A DNA stretch of 64,000 nt, taken from positions 1 through 64,000 of the forward strand of contig NZ_FNJL01000004.1 in assembly GCF_900104515.1 (NCBI RefSeq), read 5' to 3'. This DNA is from Paracidovorax cattleyae. Its GTDB lineage: Bacteria > Pseudomonadota > Gammaproteobacteria > Burkholderiales > Burkholderiaceae_C. Below, in pieces: positions 53,404 through 63,866 of the stretch; position 1 is the stretch's first letter, and the number at the start of each line of letters is the position of its first letter. Both the position numbers and the translations under genes were made by a program. Below the pieces are notes generated by a model that saw nothing but the letters and a program-made list of their open reading frames with translations, searched no databases and was not told the DNA's origin.

Positions 53404-54381
53404 TCAGGCCGTGGTCGCGATCAGCGTGTCGATGTGCGCGTCGTTCGTCGCCTCGGGGCGGCGGCGCGTGCGGCTGCGGCGGCCGTCCACCGCCACGGCG
53501 GGGTCGCCGTGCACGGTCACGCGGCGCACCACGCGCGGCTGCCGGCCATAGTCGTTGACGGCGATGTGCTGCGTGGCGCGGTTGTCCCAGATGGCCACGT
53601 CGTTCTGCCGCCAGCTCCAGCGCACGGTGTTCTCCAGCCGCGTCACGCGGTTCTGCAGCAGCTCGAAGAGCCGCGCCGATTCGGTGGAGGAAAAACCCTG
53701 GATGCGCTGGATGAAGTGGCCCAGCAGCAGCGCCCGCTCGCCCGATACCGGGTGCACATGCACCAGCGGATGCTCGGCCTCATAGACCTCCGAGGCGAAC
53801 ACCTCGCGGTGGTGGCGCAGGCGCGTTTCGTCCACCACCACGCGGTCGGCGCCGTAGTCGTAGTTGTTGCTGTGCACGGCCCAGAGGCTGTCGGCCAGGC
53901 GCTGGAGGTCTTCCGGCAGGCGTTCGTAGGCCGCGGCGGTGTTGGCCCAGACCGTGTCGCCGCCATAGGCCGGCACGGTGACGGCGCGCAGGATGCCGTA
54001 CTTGGGGAATGCGTCCAGGAAGGTCACGTCGGTGTGCCAGGAGTCCGCACGGCCGCCGCCCTTGGAGGCGTCCAGCTCGAAGATGCGCGTGCCCTCGCGC
54101 GCCGGCACCGTGGGATGCGCCACCGTCCGGCCCAGGCGCTCGCCGAAGGCCTGGTGGCGGGCATCGTCGAGGTGGTGCTGCCCGCGGAAGAACAGCACCT
54201 TGTGGCGCACGAGCGCGGCCGTGAGGTGGCCGATGGTCGTGTCGTCCAGTCCGGCGGACAGCTCCAGGTCCAGCACCTCGCCGCCCAGGGCCCCCGCCAC
54301 GCGGCGGATGCGCAGGTCGCCGAAGGAGGTGTCGATCGATGCGTCGGAAACGGGGTGCGCGGGAGTGCTCGCAGTGCTCAC
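53404..54381 (-). CDS. TauD/TfdA-family Fe(II)/2-oxoglutarate dioxygenase 1
   Basis: 325 residues. Jelly-roll dioxygenase with the HxD iron motif in ADSWHTDVTFLDAFP, the distal His in NRATQHIAVNDYG and the 2-oxoglutarate Arg in VVRRVTVHGD. These give a complete active site. Family members hydroxylate taurine, alkyl sulfates, 2,4-D and similar compounds, often releasing sulfite or sulfate. The GTG at 54381 has TGGAG upstream. First gene of the unit dioxygenase-binding protein-permeases-ATPase, and divergent from a second enzyme of the same family. The tail from ~300 is Arg-rich. Confidence 0.88.
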   Translation of the reverse strand: MSTASTPAHPVSDASIDTSFGDLRIRRVAGALGGEVLDLELSAGLDDTTIGHLTAALVRHKVLFFRGQHHLDDARHQAFGERLGRTVAHPTVPAREGTRIFELDASKGGGRADSWHTDVTFLDAFPKYGILRAVTVPAYGGDTVWANTAAAYERLPEDLQRLADSLWAVHSNNYDYGADRVVVDETRLRHHREVFASEVYEAEHPLVHVHPVSGERALLLGHFIQRIQGFSSTESARLFELLQNRVTRLENTVRWSWRQNDVAIWDNRATQHIAVNDYGRQPRVVRRVTVHGDPAVAVDGRRSRTRRRPEATNDAHIDTLIATTA

Positions 54382-54575
54382 GGATGGCTCCAGGAAAAGG
54401 GGGTGGGCGGATTCTGGAAGCCGGTGCGCGCGGCGCGAAGCGCGTTTTCCGAGCAAGTTTGCGTGGGGAACTTGGGCTCACAAGCTCATGCGGCCATCGT
54501 CTGAAGCGGCCGCATCGGGGGATGCTTAGCTGATTTGGTAGTAAACAACTGAAAAATCATTCGTTCCAGGTATGA

Positions 54576-54594
54576 ACACTCTTGCATAGAGTGT
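54576..54594. promoter_or_regulatory. Perfect palindrome ACACTCT-TGCAT-AGAGTGT
   Basis: A 7+5+7 inverted repeat in an AT-rich pocket of the 282-base region between the two divergent dioxygenase genes, 69 bases before the second one's ATG. The size and dyad fit a dimeric repressor or LysR-type activator site, and it could control both directions. No regulator gene is adjacent. The rest of the region contains no gene. Confidence 0.55.
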
Positions 54595-54663
54595 GCATAA
54601 ACCACCTGCTGCCGGCCCACCCCGATGTGTTTCCGGCGCGGTGCCACCTGGAGATCCCACGCC

Positions 54664-55584
54664 ATGTCCGCCGTCCTGTCCCGTGCCGCCGAAGTTGATG
54701 TACCCCCGCCGGGCGATGCGCCGCCGCAAGGCTTCGAAGTCCGTCCGCTGCCTGGCGCGCCCCTGGGTGCCGAGGTGGTGGGGTTCGACCTCTCGCGCCC
54801 TCTCGGCGATGCGGATTTCGCGCGCCTGCACCAGGCGCATCTCGACCACCACGTGGTGGTGTTTCGCGACCAGCGCATCACGCCGCGCCAGCACATCGAC
54901 TTCAGCCGGCGCTTCGGTCCCCTGCAGATCCACGTGCTGAAGAACTTCCAGCTGGCGGACCATCCGGAAATCCTCATCGTCTCCAACATCAAGGACGCGG
55001 CCGGCCAGCCCCTCGGCCTGGGCGATGCCGGCCATTTCTGGCATTCGGACCTGTCGTACAAGGAGCGTCCGAGCCTGGGCTCGCTGCTGCACGCGCAGGA
55101 GCTGCCCGGCGAGGGCGGCGACACGCTGTTCGCCGACCAGCACGCCGCCTACGAAGCCCTGCCCGAGGCGCTGCGGCGTGCCATCGCCCCGCTGCGGGCC
55201 GAGCACAGCTACCTGGCCCGGTACGAGGAACTGCGCGCCCGGAGCCCCTGGCGCCCCGCGCTCACGCCCGCGCAGATCGCCGAGGTGGCGCCCGCCGTGC
55301 ACCCCGTGGTGCGCACGCACCCGGAGACCGGGCGCCGCGCCCTCTTCGTGAACGAACACTTCACCACCCGCATCGTCGGCCTGCCCGAGGACGAGAGCCG
55401 CAGCCTGCTGGCCGAACTCTTCGCCGCCGCCGTGAAACCGGAGTTCGTCTATCGCCACGTGTGGCAGCCGCACGACCTCGTGTTCTGGGACAACCGGTCC
55501 GTGCAGCACCTGGCCGCCGGCACGCCCGACAGCGAGCGCCGCAAGCTCTACCGCACCACGGTGGAGGGCGATCTTCCGTTGTAG
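54664..55584 (+). CDS. TauD/TfdA-family Fe(II)/2-oxoglutarate dioxygenase 2
   Basis: 306 residues. Seen: FEVRPLPGAPLGAEVVGFDL, the HxD motif in GHFWHSDLSYKERP, FVNEHFTTRIVGLPEDES, the distal His in WDNRSVQHLAAG, and the Arg in KLYRTTVEGD. All active-site residues are present. It is followed after 210 bases by an SsuABC/TauABC-type importer on the same strand, like the tauABCD arrangement. Probable substrate: taurine, another sulfonate or a sulfate ester. It is only distantly related to the divergent enzyme 1. Confidence 0.88.
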   Translation: MSAVLSRAAEVDVPPPGDAPPQGFEVRPLPGAPLGAEVVGFDLSRPLGDADFARLHQAHLDHHVVVFRDQRITPRQHIDFSRRFGPLQIHVLKNFQLADHPEILIVSNIKDAAGQPLGLGDAGHFWHSDLSYKERPSLGSLLHAQELPGEGGDTLFADQHAAYEALPEALRRAIAPLRAEHSYLARYEELRARSPWRPALTPAQIAEVAPAVHPVVRTHPETGRRALFVNEHFTTRIVGLPEDESRSLLAELFAAAVKPEFVYRHVWQPHDLVFWDNRSVQHLAAGTPDSERRKLYRTTVEGDLPL

Positions 55585-55591
55585 AGAGGGA

Positions 55592-55692
55592 ACACCCCCC
55601 TGAGGCGCTGCGCGCTTTCACCCTGTCTCTCACGCTGCGCGTGGGAGGGGGGGACGCCGCCGGTGGCCGGGCGAAGCCCGCTCCACGGCGTC
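55592..55692. repeat. REP-like intergenic repeat with strong hairpin
   Basis: A block beginning with a C-rich CTGAGGCGCTGCGCGC segment and ending in a hairpin: GACGCCG (55653-55659) pairs with CGGCGTC (55686-55692), and inside it GGGC-GAA-GCCC (55669-55679) forms a second stem. From memory, such blocks recur many times between genes in Acidovorax-type genomes. No second copy is visible in this window. It lies between the dioxygenase and its transporter genes and may attenuate read-through. Confidence 0.5.
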
Positions 55693-55794
55693 TGCTGGCG
55701 TGGCCTGCTCCGCGGCCTCTCGACGGGCGAGGGCGGTGGAGTGCTCGAAGGGCACGCGCGCATTCATTTTGATATCCATTGGGAAGCCTGATCC

Positions 55795-56850
55795 ATGCCA
55801 CGTTTCATCACCGTCTCTCTTCTGCGCCGCGCCTTCGTGCGCAAAACCGCCTCCCTCGCCACGGCGGCCGGCCTGCTGGCCACGGGCCTGGCGGCGCCCG
55901 GCATGGCCCAGGCCGAAGAGGGCAGGCTGCGCATCGCCCAGCAGTTCGGCATCGTGTACCTGCTGCTCAACGTGGCGCAGGACCAGAAGCTGATCGAGAA
56001 GCACGGCAAGGCGGCCGGGGTGGATATCCAGGTGGAATTCCTCCAGCTCTCGGGCGGCTCCGCGGTGAACGACGCGCTGCTCTCGGGCAGCATCGACATC
56101 GCCGGGGCGGGCGTGGGGCCTCTCTTCACGCTGTGGGACCGCACGCGGGGACGGCAGAACGTCAAGGGCGTGGCCTCGCTCGGCAACTTCCCCTACTACC
56201 TGGTGAGCAACAACCCGGCCGTGAAGACCATCGCCGATTTCACGGACAAGGACCGCATCGCACTGCCGGCCGTGGGGGTGTCGGTGCAATCGCGCGTGCT
56301 GCAGTTCGCCTCCGCCAAGCTCTGGGGCGACAAGGAGTTCAACCGCCTCGACAGGATCCAGGTGGCCGTGCCGCACCCCGATGCCGCCGCAGCCATCATC
56401 AAGGGCGGCACCGAAATCACCGGGCATTTCGGCAACCCGCCGTTCCAGGAGCAGGAACTGGCCGGCAACCCGAACGCCCGCATCGTGCTCAACTCCTACG
56501 ACGTCCTCGGCGGGCCCGCATCCGCCACGGTGCTCTACGCGACCGAGAAGTTCCGCAAGGAAAGCCCCAGGACCTACAAGGCGTTCATCGAGGGCCTGGA
56601 CGAGGCGGCCCGGTTCGTCGCCGCAAACCCCGAGAAAGCCGCAGACATCTACCTCAAGGTGACGGGCGCGAAGACCGACCGCGCACTGCTGCTCAAGATC
56701 CTGAAGAACCCCGAGGTGCAGTTCAAGGTGCAGCCCGAGAACACGCTGGGCCTGGGCCAGTTCATGCACCGCGTGGGCGCGATCAGGAACCAGCCCGGGT
56801 CGCTGCAGGACTATTTCTTCGACGACGCGCTGACGGCGCGCGGCAGCTGA
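55795..56850 (+). CDS. ABC binding protein, SsuA/TauA-like (NitT/TauT family)
   Basis: 351 residues. The signal peptide probably ends at AQA|EE (residue ~41). The mature part shows [54 protein letters not shown], and [20 protein letters not shown], the pattern of sulfonate/nitrate/taurine binding proteins. First gene of a three-gene importer. The substrate is inferred from the upstream dioxygenase. Confidence 0.9.
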   Translation: MPRFITVSLLRRAFVRKTASLATAAGLLATGLAAPGMAQAEEGRLRIAQQFGIVYLLLNVAQDQKLIEKHGKAAGVDIQVEFLQLSGGSAVNDALLSGSIDIAGAGVGPLFTLWDRTRGRQNVKGVASLGNFPYYLVSNNPAVKTIADFTDKDRIALPAVGVSVQSRVLQFASAKLWGDKEFNRLDRIQVAVPHPDAAAAIIKGGTEITGHFGNPPFQEQELAGNPNARIVLNSYDVLGGPASATVLYATEKFRKESPRTYKAFIEGLDEAARFVAANPEKAADIYLKVTGAKTDRALLLKILKNPEVQFKVQPENTLGLGQFMHRVGAIRNQPGSLQDYFFDDALTARGS

Positions 56851-56869
56851 GCGGGCAGCCCGGGGAGCG

Positions 56870-57886
56870 ATGACCATGGTGGCCATGCAACGATGGGGCG
56901 CGGTGTCCACCGCCTTGCTGGAGCGCGTGCAGGAAGAGGTGGGCTCGTATGCGGGCGCCGATCTCCCGGTCGGCACCGCGGAACGCCGTGTGGGCGCGGC
57001 GGAAGCTGGCCATGCGGCGATCGCGCAGCCCCTGCTGCGTGTGGAGGGCGTGAGCATCGACTACCGCACGCACGAGCGGGTGGTGCGCGCCACGCACCGT
57101 GTGGGGTTCGACGTGCACGCGGCCGACCGTTTCGTGCTGCTCGGCGCCTCGGGCTGCGGCAAGTCCACGCTGCTGAAGTCCATCGCCGGCTTCATCGCGC
57201 CGAGCGAAGGGCGCATCCTGCTCGACGGCCAGGCGGTCACGCGGCCGGGGCCGGACCGCGTGGTCGTCTTCCAGGAGTTCGACCAGCTGCCGCCCTGGAA
57301 GACCGTGCGCGAGAACGTCATGTTCCCGCTGCTGGCATCGCGCCGCGCGGGCCGGGCCGAGGCCGCGGAGCGCGCCTCGCTCTACCTGGACAAGGTGGGG
57401 CTGTCGAAATTCGCCGACGTGCACCCGCACCAGCTCTCGGGTGGCATGAAGCAGCGCGTGGCCATCGCCCGCGCGCTGGCCGCGCAGCCGCGCGTGCTCC
57501 TGATGGACGAACCCTTTGCCGCGCTGGACGCGCTCACACGCCGGCGCATGCAGGAGGAACTGCTCGCGCTGTGGGAGGAGTTCCGCTTCACGCTGATCTT
57601 CGTCACCCACTCCATCGAGGAGGCGCTGGTGGTGGGCAACCGCATCGCCATCCTGTCGCCGCACCCCGGCCGCCTGCGCGCCGAGATCAACAGCCACCAG
57701 TTCGGCCTGCACAGCCTGGGCGGCCAGGACTTTCAGGCCACGGCCCGGCGCATCCACCGCCTGCTGTTCGACGAGCCGGCGTCCGCGCCGGGCTCGGTGG
57801 CGGCGGATGCCGTGCAGCTGGCGCAACGCCCGCCACCCGTGTCCACGCCCGTGCCGGGCCACCTGCCTTTCCGGATCGCCGTATGA
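56870..57886 (+). CDS. ABC transporter ATPase, SsuB/TauB-like, with N-terminal extension
   Basis: 338 residues versus ~255 for typical SsuB/TauB. The first ~50 residues ([20 protein letters not shown] and an Ala-rich stretch) precede the ABC core and have no recognised homology. The core has [65 protein letters not shown] and [11 protein letters not shown] Pro/Ala-rich tail follows. GGGGAG precedes the ATG at 56870. An alternative ATG at 56876 exists. It overlaps the permease gene by four bases. Confidence 0.9.
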   Translation: MTMVAMQRWGAVSTALLERVQEEVGSYAGADLPVGTAERRVGAAEAGHAAIAQPLLRVEGVSIDYRTHERVVRATHRVGFDVHAADRFVLLGASGCGKSTLLKSIAGFIAPSEGRILLDGQAVTRPGPDRVVVFQEFDQLPPWKTVRENVMFPLLASRRAGRAEAAERASLYLDKVGLSKFADVHPHQLSGGMKQRVAIARALAAQPRVLLMDEPFAALDALTRRRMQEELLALWEEFRFTLIFVTHSIEEALVVGNRIAILSPHPGRLRAEINSHQFGLHSLGGQDFQATARRIHRLLFDEPASAPGSVAADAVQLAQRPPPVSTPVPGHLPFRIAV

Positions 57887-58788
57887 GCCACGCCCTGCCT
57901 TCGTCCGCCCCCATTCTTCACGCTCCCCGCGTGCCGCCCGTGCGCCCCGAAGCCGAACACGTCCTGCCGCCGCTGCAGGGCATCGCCCCCGTGCAGCCAC
58001 TGCCGCTGGCCGCGCGCATCTGGCAGCTGGGCAGCGTGCGGCGCCTGGTCATCCTGGCAGTGCTGGCCGTGCTGTGGGAGGCCGCGGCGCGCTGGCAGAA
58101 CAACGACCTGCTGCTTCCCACCTTCCTGCAGACGGCCCGCGCGCTGTGGGACGGGCTGGCCAGCGGCGAACTGGTGGGCAAGACGGCCATCTCGCTGTCG
58201 GTGCTGCTCAAGGGCTACCTGGCCGGGATCGCAGGTGCCTTCGTGCTGACCACGCTGGCCGTCTCGACGCAGTTCGGGCGCGACCTGCTGTCCACGCTCA
58301 CCTCCATGTTCAACCCGCTGCCGGCCATCGCCCTGCTGCCGCTGGCGCTGCTGTGGTTCGGCCTGGGGCAGGGCAGCCTGGTCTTCGTGCTGGTGCACTC
58401 GGTGCTGTGGCCGCTGGCCCTCAACACCTATGCGGGATTCCAGGCCGTACCGGAGACGCTGCGCATGGCCGGCCGCAACTACGGCCTCACCGGCATCCGC
58501 TACGTGCTGCAGATCCTCGTGCCCGCCGCGCTGCCGGCCATCCTCTCGGGCCTGAAGATCGGCTGGGCCTTCGCCTGGCGCACGCTGATCGCTGCCGAAC
58601 TGGTCTTCGGCGCCTCCTCCGGCCAGGGTGGACTGGGCTGGTACATCTTCCAGAACCGCAACGAGCTCTACACCGACAAGGTCTTCGCGGGGCTGGTGCT
58701 CGTCATCCTCATCGGCCTGCTGGTGGAAAGCCTGGGCTTCCACACGCTGGAGCGGCTCACGGTGCGGCGCTGGGGCGTGCAGCGGTAG
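57883..58788 (+). CDS. ABC transporter permease, SsuC/TauC-like
   Basis: 301 residues. A ~45-residue Pro-rich N-terminus precedes six membrane segments. Seen: [20 protein letters not shown] (the typical [11 protein letters not shown] motif), the EAA-like loop [20 protein letters not shown], and [20 protein letters not shown]. Completes the importer. The stop lies 16 bases from the convergent dgdA stop. Confidence 0.92.
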   Translation: MSHALPSSAPILHAPRVPPVRPEAEHVLPPLQGIAPVQPLPLAARIWQLGSVRRLVILAVLAVLWEAAARWQNNDLLLPTFLQTARALWDGLASGELVGKTAISLSVLLKGYLAGIAGAFVLTTLAVSTQFGRDLLSTLTSMFNPLPAIALLPLALLWFGLGQGSLVFVLVHSVLWPLALNTYAGFQAVPETLRMAGRNYGLTGIRYVLQILVPAALPAILSGLKIGWAFAWRTLIAAELVFGASSGQGGLGWYIFQNRNELYTDKVFAGLVLVILIGLLVESLGFHTLERLTVRRWGVQR

Positions 58789-58804
58789 CAGGGGCTGCAG
58801 CGCC

Positions 58805-60215
<1,411 letters not shown>

Positions 60216-60222
60216 TGATATC

Positions 60223-61092
60223 TTGGCGTCCCTCCTCGACATCGACCTGCTGCGCAGCTTTGCCGCCGTGGCCCGGACTGGCACGCTGGGCGCCGCCGCC
60301 GCGCGCGTGGGCCGCACCCAGTCCGCCTTGAGCATGCAGATGCAGCGCCTGGAGGAGGCCTGCGGCCAGCCGCTGCTGCACCGCACGGGGCGCGGCGTGC
60401 GGCTGACGAGCCACGGCGAGCGCCTGCTGGTGCATGCGCGGCGCATCCTGCACCACCATGACGAAGCCCTGGCGGACCTGGCGGGGACGGGCCTGGCCGG
60501 CTCCCTGGCGGTCGGCTGCCCGGATGATTACGCCGCCGCCTTCCTGCCCCACCTGCTGCGGGGCTTCTCGCAGCAGCATCCCTTGGCACGGGTGGACGTG
60601 GTGTGCGCACCCACCCCCCGCCTGCGCGAACGCCTGGCCACGCGCGCGCTGGACGTGGCCCTGGTCTCGCTACCCTGGGGCGACGCACCGCCGTCCGGTA
60701 CGCTGGCGCCGCTGCGGCGCGAGCCCCTGGTCTGGGTGGCCAGCCCGGGCACGGCGGTGGCGGGCTGGAACCCGCTGCCGCTGGCCCTCTCCGACCCCGA
60801 CGTGCTGGACCACCGCGCCGCCTGCGAAGGCCTGCAGGCCCAGGGCCGTGCGTACCGCGTGGCCTATGCCAGCGGCAGCCTTACCGGGCTGACCGCCGTG
60901 GTGCGCGCGGGCTCGGCCGTGGCCGTGCTCACCCGCTGCGCCGTGCCGCCCGATCTGCAGGTGCTGACCGCCGATGCCGGCTTGCCCGAGTTGCCCTGGC
61001 TGGGCATCAGCCTGGCTTTCGCCCAGGAGCGGGCGACGCCGCTGGCGCAGGCTTTTGCCGACCACGTGCGCGGCGTGCTGCCGTCCCTCTGA
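60223..61092 (+). CDS. dgdR: LysR-family regulator of dgdA
   Basis: 289 residues. The N-terminal helix-turn-helix reads IDLLRSFAAVARTGTLGAAA and GRTQSALSMQMQRLEEACGQ, and the effector domain runs from ~90 to the end. I take the TTG at 60223, giving MASLLDIDLLRSF, because ATG is absent and upstream codons fall in the intergenic dyad. No clear Shine-Dalgarno is seen. Divergent from dgdA, it likely represses that gene until 2-aminoisobutyrate is present, as described for Burkholderia DgdR. Confidence 0.87.
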   Translation: MASLLDIDLLRSFAAVARTGTLGAAAARVGRTQSALSMQMQRLEEACGQPLLHRTGRGVRLTSHGERLLVHARRILHHHDEALADLAGTGLAGSLAVGCPDDYAAAFLPHLLRGFSQQHPLARVDVVCAPTPRLRERLATRALDVALVSLPWGDAPPSGTLAPLRREPLVWVASPGTAVAGWNPLPLALSDPDVLDHRAACEGLQAQGRAYRVAYASGSLTGLTAVVRAGSAVAVLTRCAVPPDLQVLTADAGLPELPWLGISLAFAQERATPLAQAFADHVRGVLPSL

Positions 61093-61194
61093 GGTGCGAC
61101 ACGTATTCCCGCACGCGGAAAACCCGGCCTGTCGGCCCGCGCGCCCGGCGCACCGGGGGATGCGGCGAACCGGCTCTGCACCTACACTCGCGGC

Positions 61195-61389
61195 ATGTTG
61201 CGCTGGTTGATCGTCGTCTTCCTCGCCCTGGTGCTGATCCAGGGGCTGGCGCCGTTCCTGCGGCGGCTGGGCGTGGGCCGCCTGCCGGGGGATTTCCACT
61301 TCCGCCTGTTCGGGCGGGAGTGGCAGCTGCCCCTGGTCAGCACCCTGCTGCTCAGCGCCGTGGCCAGCCTGATCGCCCGGTGGATCTGA
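61195..61389 (+). CDS. DUF2905 small membrane protein
   Basis: 64 residues with two membrane segments (~4-20 and ~46-62). The loop between them, LGVGRLPGDFHFRLFGREWQ, is the hallmark of DUF2905. Function is unknown. It stands alone, ~100 bases after dgdR and ~110 before the binding-protein gene. Confidence 0.85.
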   Translation: MLRWLIVVFLALVLIQGLAPFLRRLGVGRLPGDFHFRLFGREWQLPLVSTLLLSAVASLIARWI

Positions 61390-61498
61390 GCACGGGGAGG
61401 GGCGTCACATGCACGGCGTTTTCTCCTGGCACAGTGATTGCCTCGCTTTCTGCTCCACCGTCCCTTCTTCCTTTTCCTCCTCGATCCGGTCCTCTCCC

Positions 61499-62410
61499 AT
61501 GATCCGCCGCTCTTTCCGGCTGCTGGCGCTCGCCGCGGCCTTTTCCGCCCTTTCCGCTCCCGTGCTGGCCCAGGCGCCCGCCGACACGATGGCCCGCATC
61601 CAGCAGACCCGCACCATCACCCTGGGGGTGCGCGAGTCGGCCTGGCCGTTCGCGTTCGTGGACGCACAGAACGGGGGCAAGGCGGCCGGCTATTCGGTGG
61701 ACCTGTGCCATGCGGTCGTCGAGGACATCAAGAACACGCTCAAGCTCAAGGACCTGGAGGTCAAGTACCGCACGGTGAGCGCCGCCGAGCGCATCCCGAA
61801 GCTGGAAGCGGGGGAGATCGACCTGGAGTGCGGCTCCACCACCAACACCAAGGCGCGGCAGGAGCGGGTGGCCTTCGGCCCCACCATGTTCGTGGCGGGC
61901 ATCCGCGTGCTCGTGCCCAAGGGCACCAAGGCCGACACGGTGCAGGACCTTGCCGGCATGACGGTGGCCGTGAGCAAGGGCTCCACCTCCGAGAAGCTGC
62001 TCACCCAGCTCACCGTGAACGAGGTGAAGGCCACGGTCAAGGTCTTCGACAACAACGACGACGCGTTCAAAGCCCTGCGCGCCGGCACGGTGACGGCCTT
62101 CGCCCAGGATGACTCGCTGCTGCTCGGCCTGGTGGCCCGCAACAAGGCGCAGGATGCCCTGGCGCTCAGCAACTTCGTCCTGTCCGTGGAGCCCTACGCC
62201 ATCATGGCGCGCAAGAGCGACACCGCGCTCATGGCTGTGGTGGACCGCACGCTCGGCAGGCTCTACACCAGCCGCGAGATCGATCCCATCTACAAGAAGT
62301 GGTTCCTGAACGACCAGATATCCATCCCGGTGGGCCGCCTGACGCGCGAGGGCTTCAGCCGTCCCAACAAGGAAGCGGGTGTGGCGATGATGCTCGGCTA
62401 CTCGCTGTAG
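61499..62410 (+). CDS. Polar amino acid ABC binding protein (GltI-like, family 3)
   Basis: 303 residues. The signal peptide (MIRRSFRLLALAAAFSALSA) ends near LAQ|AP. The mature domain has ITLGVRESAWPFAFVDAQNG, GYSVDLCHAVVEDIKNTLKL, LEAGEIDLECGSTTNTKARQ and FAQDDSLLLGLVARNK, the pattern of glutamate/aspartate binding proteins. Permease and ATPase genes are not adjacent. Its last 56 bases overlap, on the opposite strand, the end of the decarboxylase gene. Confidence 0.9.
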   Translation: MIRRSFRLLALAAAFSALSAPVLAQAPADTMARIQQTRTITLGVRESAWPFAFVDAQNGGKAAGYSVDLCHAVVEDIKNTLKLKDLEVKYRTVSAAERIPKLEAGEIDLECGSTTNTKARQERVAFGPTMFVAGIRVLVPKGTKADTVQDLAGMTVAVSKGSTSEKLLTQLTVNEVKATVKVFDNNDDAFKALRAGTVTAFAQDDSLLLGLVARNKAQDALALSNFVLSVEPYAIMARKSDTALMAVVDRTLGRLYTSREIDPIYKKWFLNDQISIPVGRLTREGFSRPNKEAGVAMMLGYSL

Positions 62411-63866
62411 ACGCGCGGGTTGCGAAGGCGGCAATGTTGTCCAGGAGGCTGTCGAAATCCTCCGCGGCAAGGCAAGGGTTCAACAGGGTCAGCTTCAGCG
62501 CCGCGTGTTGCTGGACAGTCGTCTCCCCCAGTACGGCTATGCCGTGTTTGAGAAGTTCGGCACGAAGCCTGCGGTTGAAATCGTCGATATCAGTACCGGG
62601 CATGGGGCCGGTGTACCTGAAAAGAATCGTTGTCAGGCTCGGCTCGGCCAGGAGCTCGAACATGCTGCGGCATCGTATGGCCTCGGCAACCTCGCGCGCC
62701 TGTCCAAGCAGGTGGTCGATCATCTCTCCCAGCACTTCGGTGCCGACCGCCCGGAGCATCATGTAGACCTTCAAGGCGTCGAAGCGTCTCGTCGTGGAGA
62801 TCGTCTTGTCCACGAGGTTGGGAAGATCATCGGTTTCGCGGTTCAGGTATTCGGCCTGGTAGAGCAGGTGCCTGAAGCGTTCCCCTTCGCGGAACAGCAG
62901 GGTCCCGCAACTCACGGGCTGGAACCACAGCTTGTGGAAATCGGCCACCATCGAATCGGCCTGCTCGATACCGGCGAGCCGGTGCCTGTGGCGGCCCAGC
63001 ACCAGGGCAGAGCCGTAGGCGCCATCCACATGGAACCATAAGCCGTGCGCCCGGGCGATTTCGCCCATGCGCTGCAAATCGTCGATGGCGCCATGGTCCG
63101 TGGTGCCCGCCGTTCCCACCACGGCAAAGGGGATCAGGCCCTCCTGCCGCAGCGACTCGACCGTTGATGTCAACTCGTCCACGTCGATGGTGCCGTCGTT
63201 TCCGGTCCGCACCTTCACCACGCCGCGCTGCCCCAGCCCCATGATGAAGGCTGCCTTGTCCACCGTGAAGTGGCTCTTGGCCGAGGCGATGATCCTCAGC
63301 CTGGGGAAAAAATCGGGCATGCCGTCACGCCTGGCCTGGTGCCCGTGGTACGTCCACAGGAACCAGTCCCGCGCCGTGAGCAGGGCCATGATGTTGCCCT
63401 GGGTACCTCCGCTGGTAAACACACCGTCCGCCCCGGGGGGGTATCCGAACAATGCGCAGAGGTGGTCCACGACCCGTTGCTCGACAAAAGTGGCGGAGCC
63501 CGACTGGTCCCACGAATCCATCGAAAGATTCTGTGCCGCGATGAAGCTTTCCGCAGCGATGCCGCTCAGGAGTGGTGGCGTGTGCAGGTGGGCGATGCAA
63601 TGCGGATGCTGGACGATGATGGCATGCGCAGCGATGTCCTGGCGTACTTCCCGGATCACCCGCTGCAGCGGTGCCACCGCTTGCACTCCGAGGTCACGCC
63701 GGAAGACCTGCTCGCGCAGATCGGACGGCTCCCTGCCCGAATAGGGGCGCGCCGCAGTCTCGAAAAGACTCGACAGTTCCTCCACGCAGGACGCCATCAC
63801 GGCACGATAACGATCAGCACCTCCGCTGCCCGTCCGGATGAAATGCTCTTTCCACGATTCCGTCAC
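62355..63866 (-). CDS. ddc: L-2,4-diaminobutyrate decarboxylase (group II PLP decarboxylase)
   Basis: 503 residues. Converts L-2,4-diaminobutyrate to 1,3-diaminopropane, a polyamine and siderophore building block. Seen: HPHCIAHLHTPPLLSGIAAE, FTSGGTQGNIMALLTARDWF, SAKSHFTVDKAAFIMGLG, AGTTDHGAIDDL, FHVDGAYGSALVLG, and the PLP lysine in ADFHKLWFQPVSCG. Starts at the GTG at 63866, overlapping the aminotransferase stop by four bases. The last ~20 residues (RASTASSRASSPHPLPCWDG) are encoded antisense to the neighbouring binding-protein gene and look like read-through. Base composition is lower than nearby (33-34 of 60 G+C at 62521-62640). Other aromatic-type decarboxylase substrates are less likely given the partner gene. 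Confidence 0.88.
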   Translation of the reverse strand: MTESWKEHFIRTGSGGADRYRAVMASCVEELSSLFETAARPYSGREPSDLREQVFRRDLGVQAVAPLQRVIREVRQDIAAHAIIVQHPHCIAHLHTPPLLSGIAAESFIAAQNLSMDSWDQSGSATFVEQRVVDHLCALFGYPPGADGVFTSGGTQGNIMALLTARDWFLWTYHGHQARRDGMPDFFPRLRIIASAKSHFTVDKAAFIMGLGQRGVVKVRTGNDGTIDVDELTSTVESLRQEGLIPFAVVGTAGTTDHGAIDDLQRMGEIARAHGLWFHVDGAYGSALVLGRHRHRLAGIEQADSMVADFHKLWFQPVSCGTLLFREGERFRHLLYQAEYLNRETDDLPNLVDKTISTTRRFDALKVYMMLRAVGTEVLGEMIDHLLGQAREVAEAIRCRSMFELLAEPSLTTILFRYTGPMPGTDIDDFNRRLRAELLKHGIAVLGETTVQQHAALKLTLLNPCLAAEDFDSLLDNIAAFATRASTASSRASSPHPLPCWDG

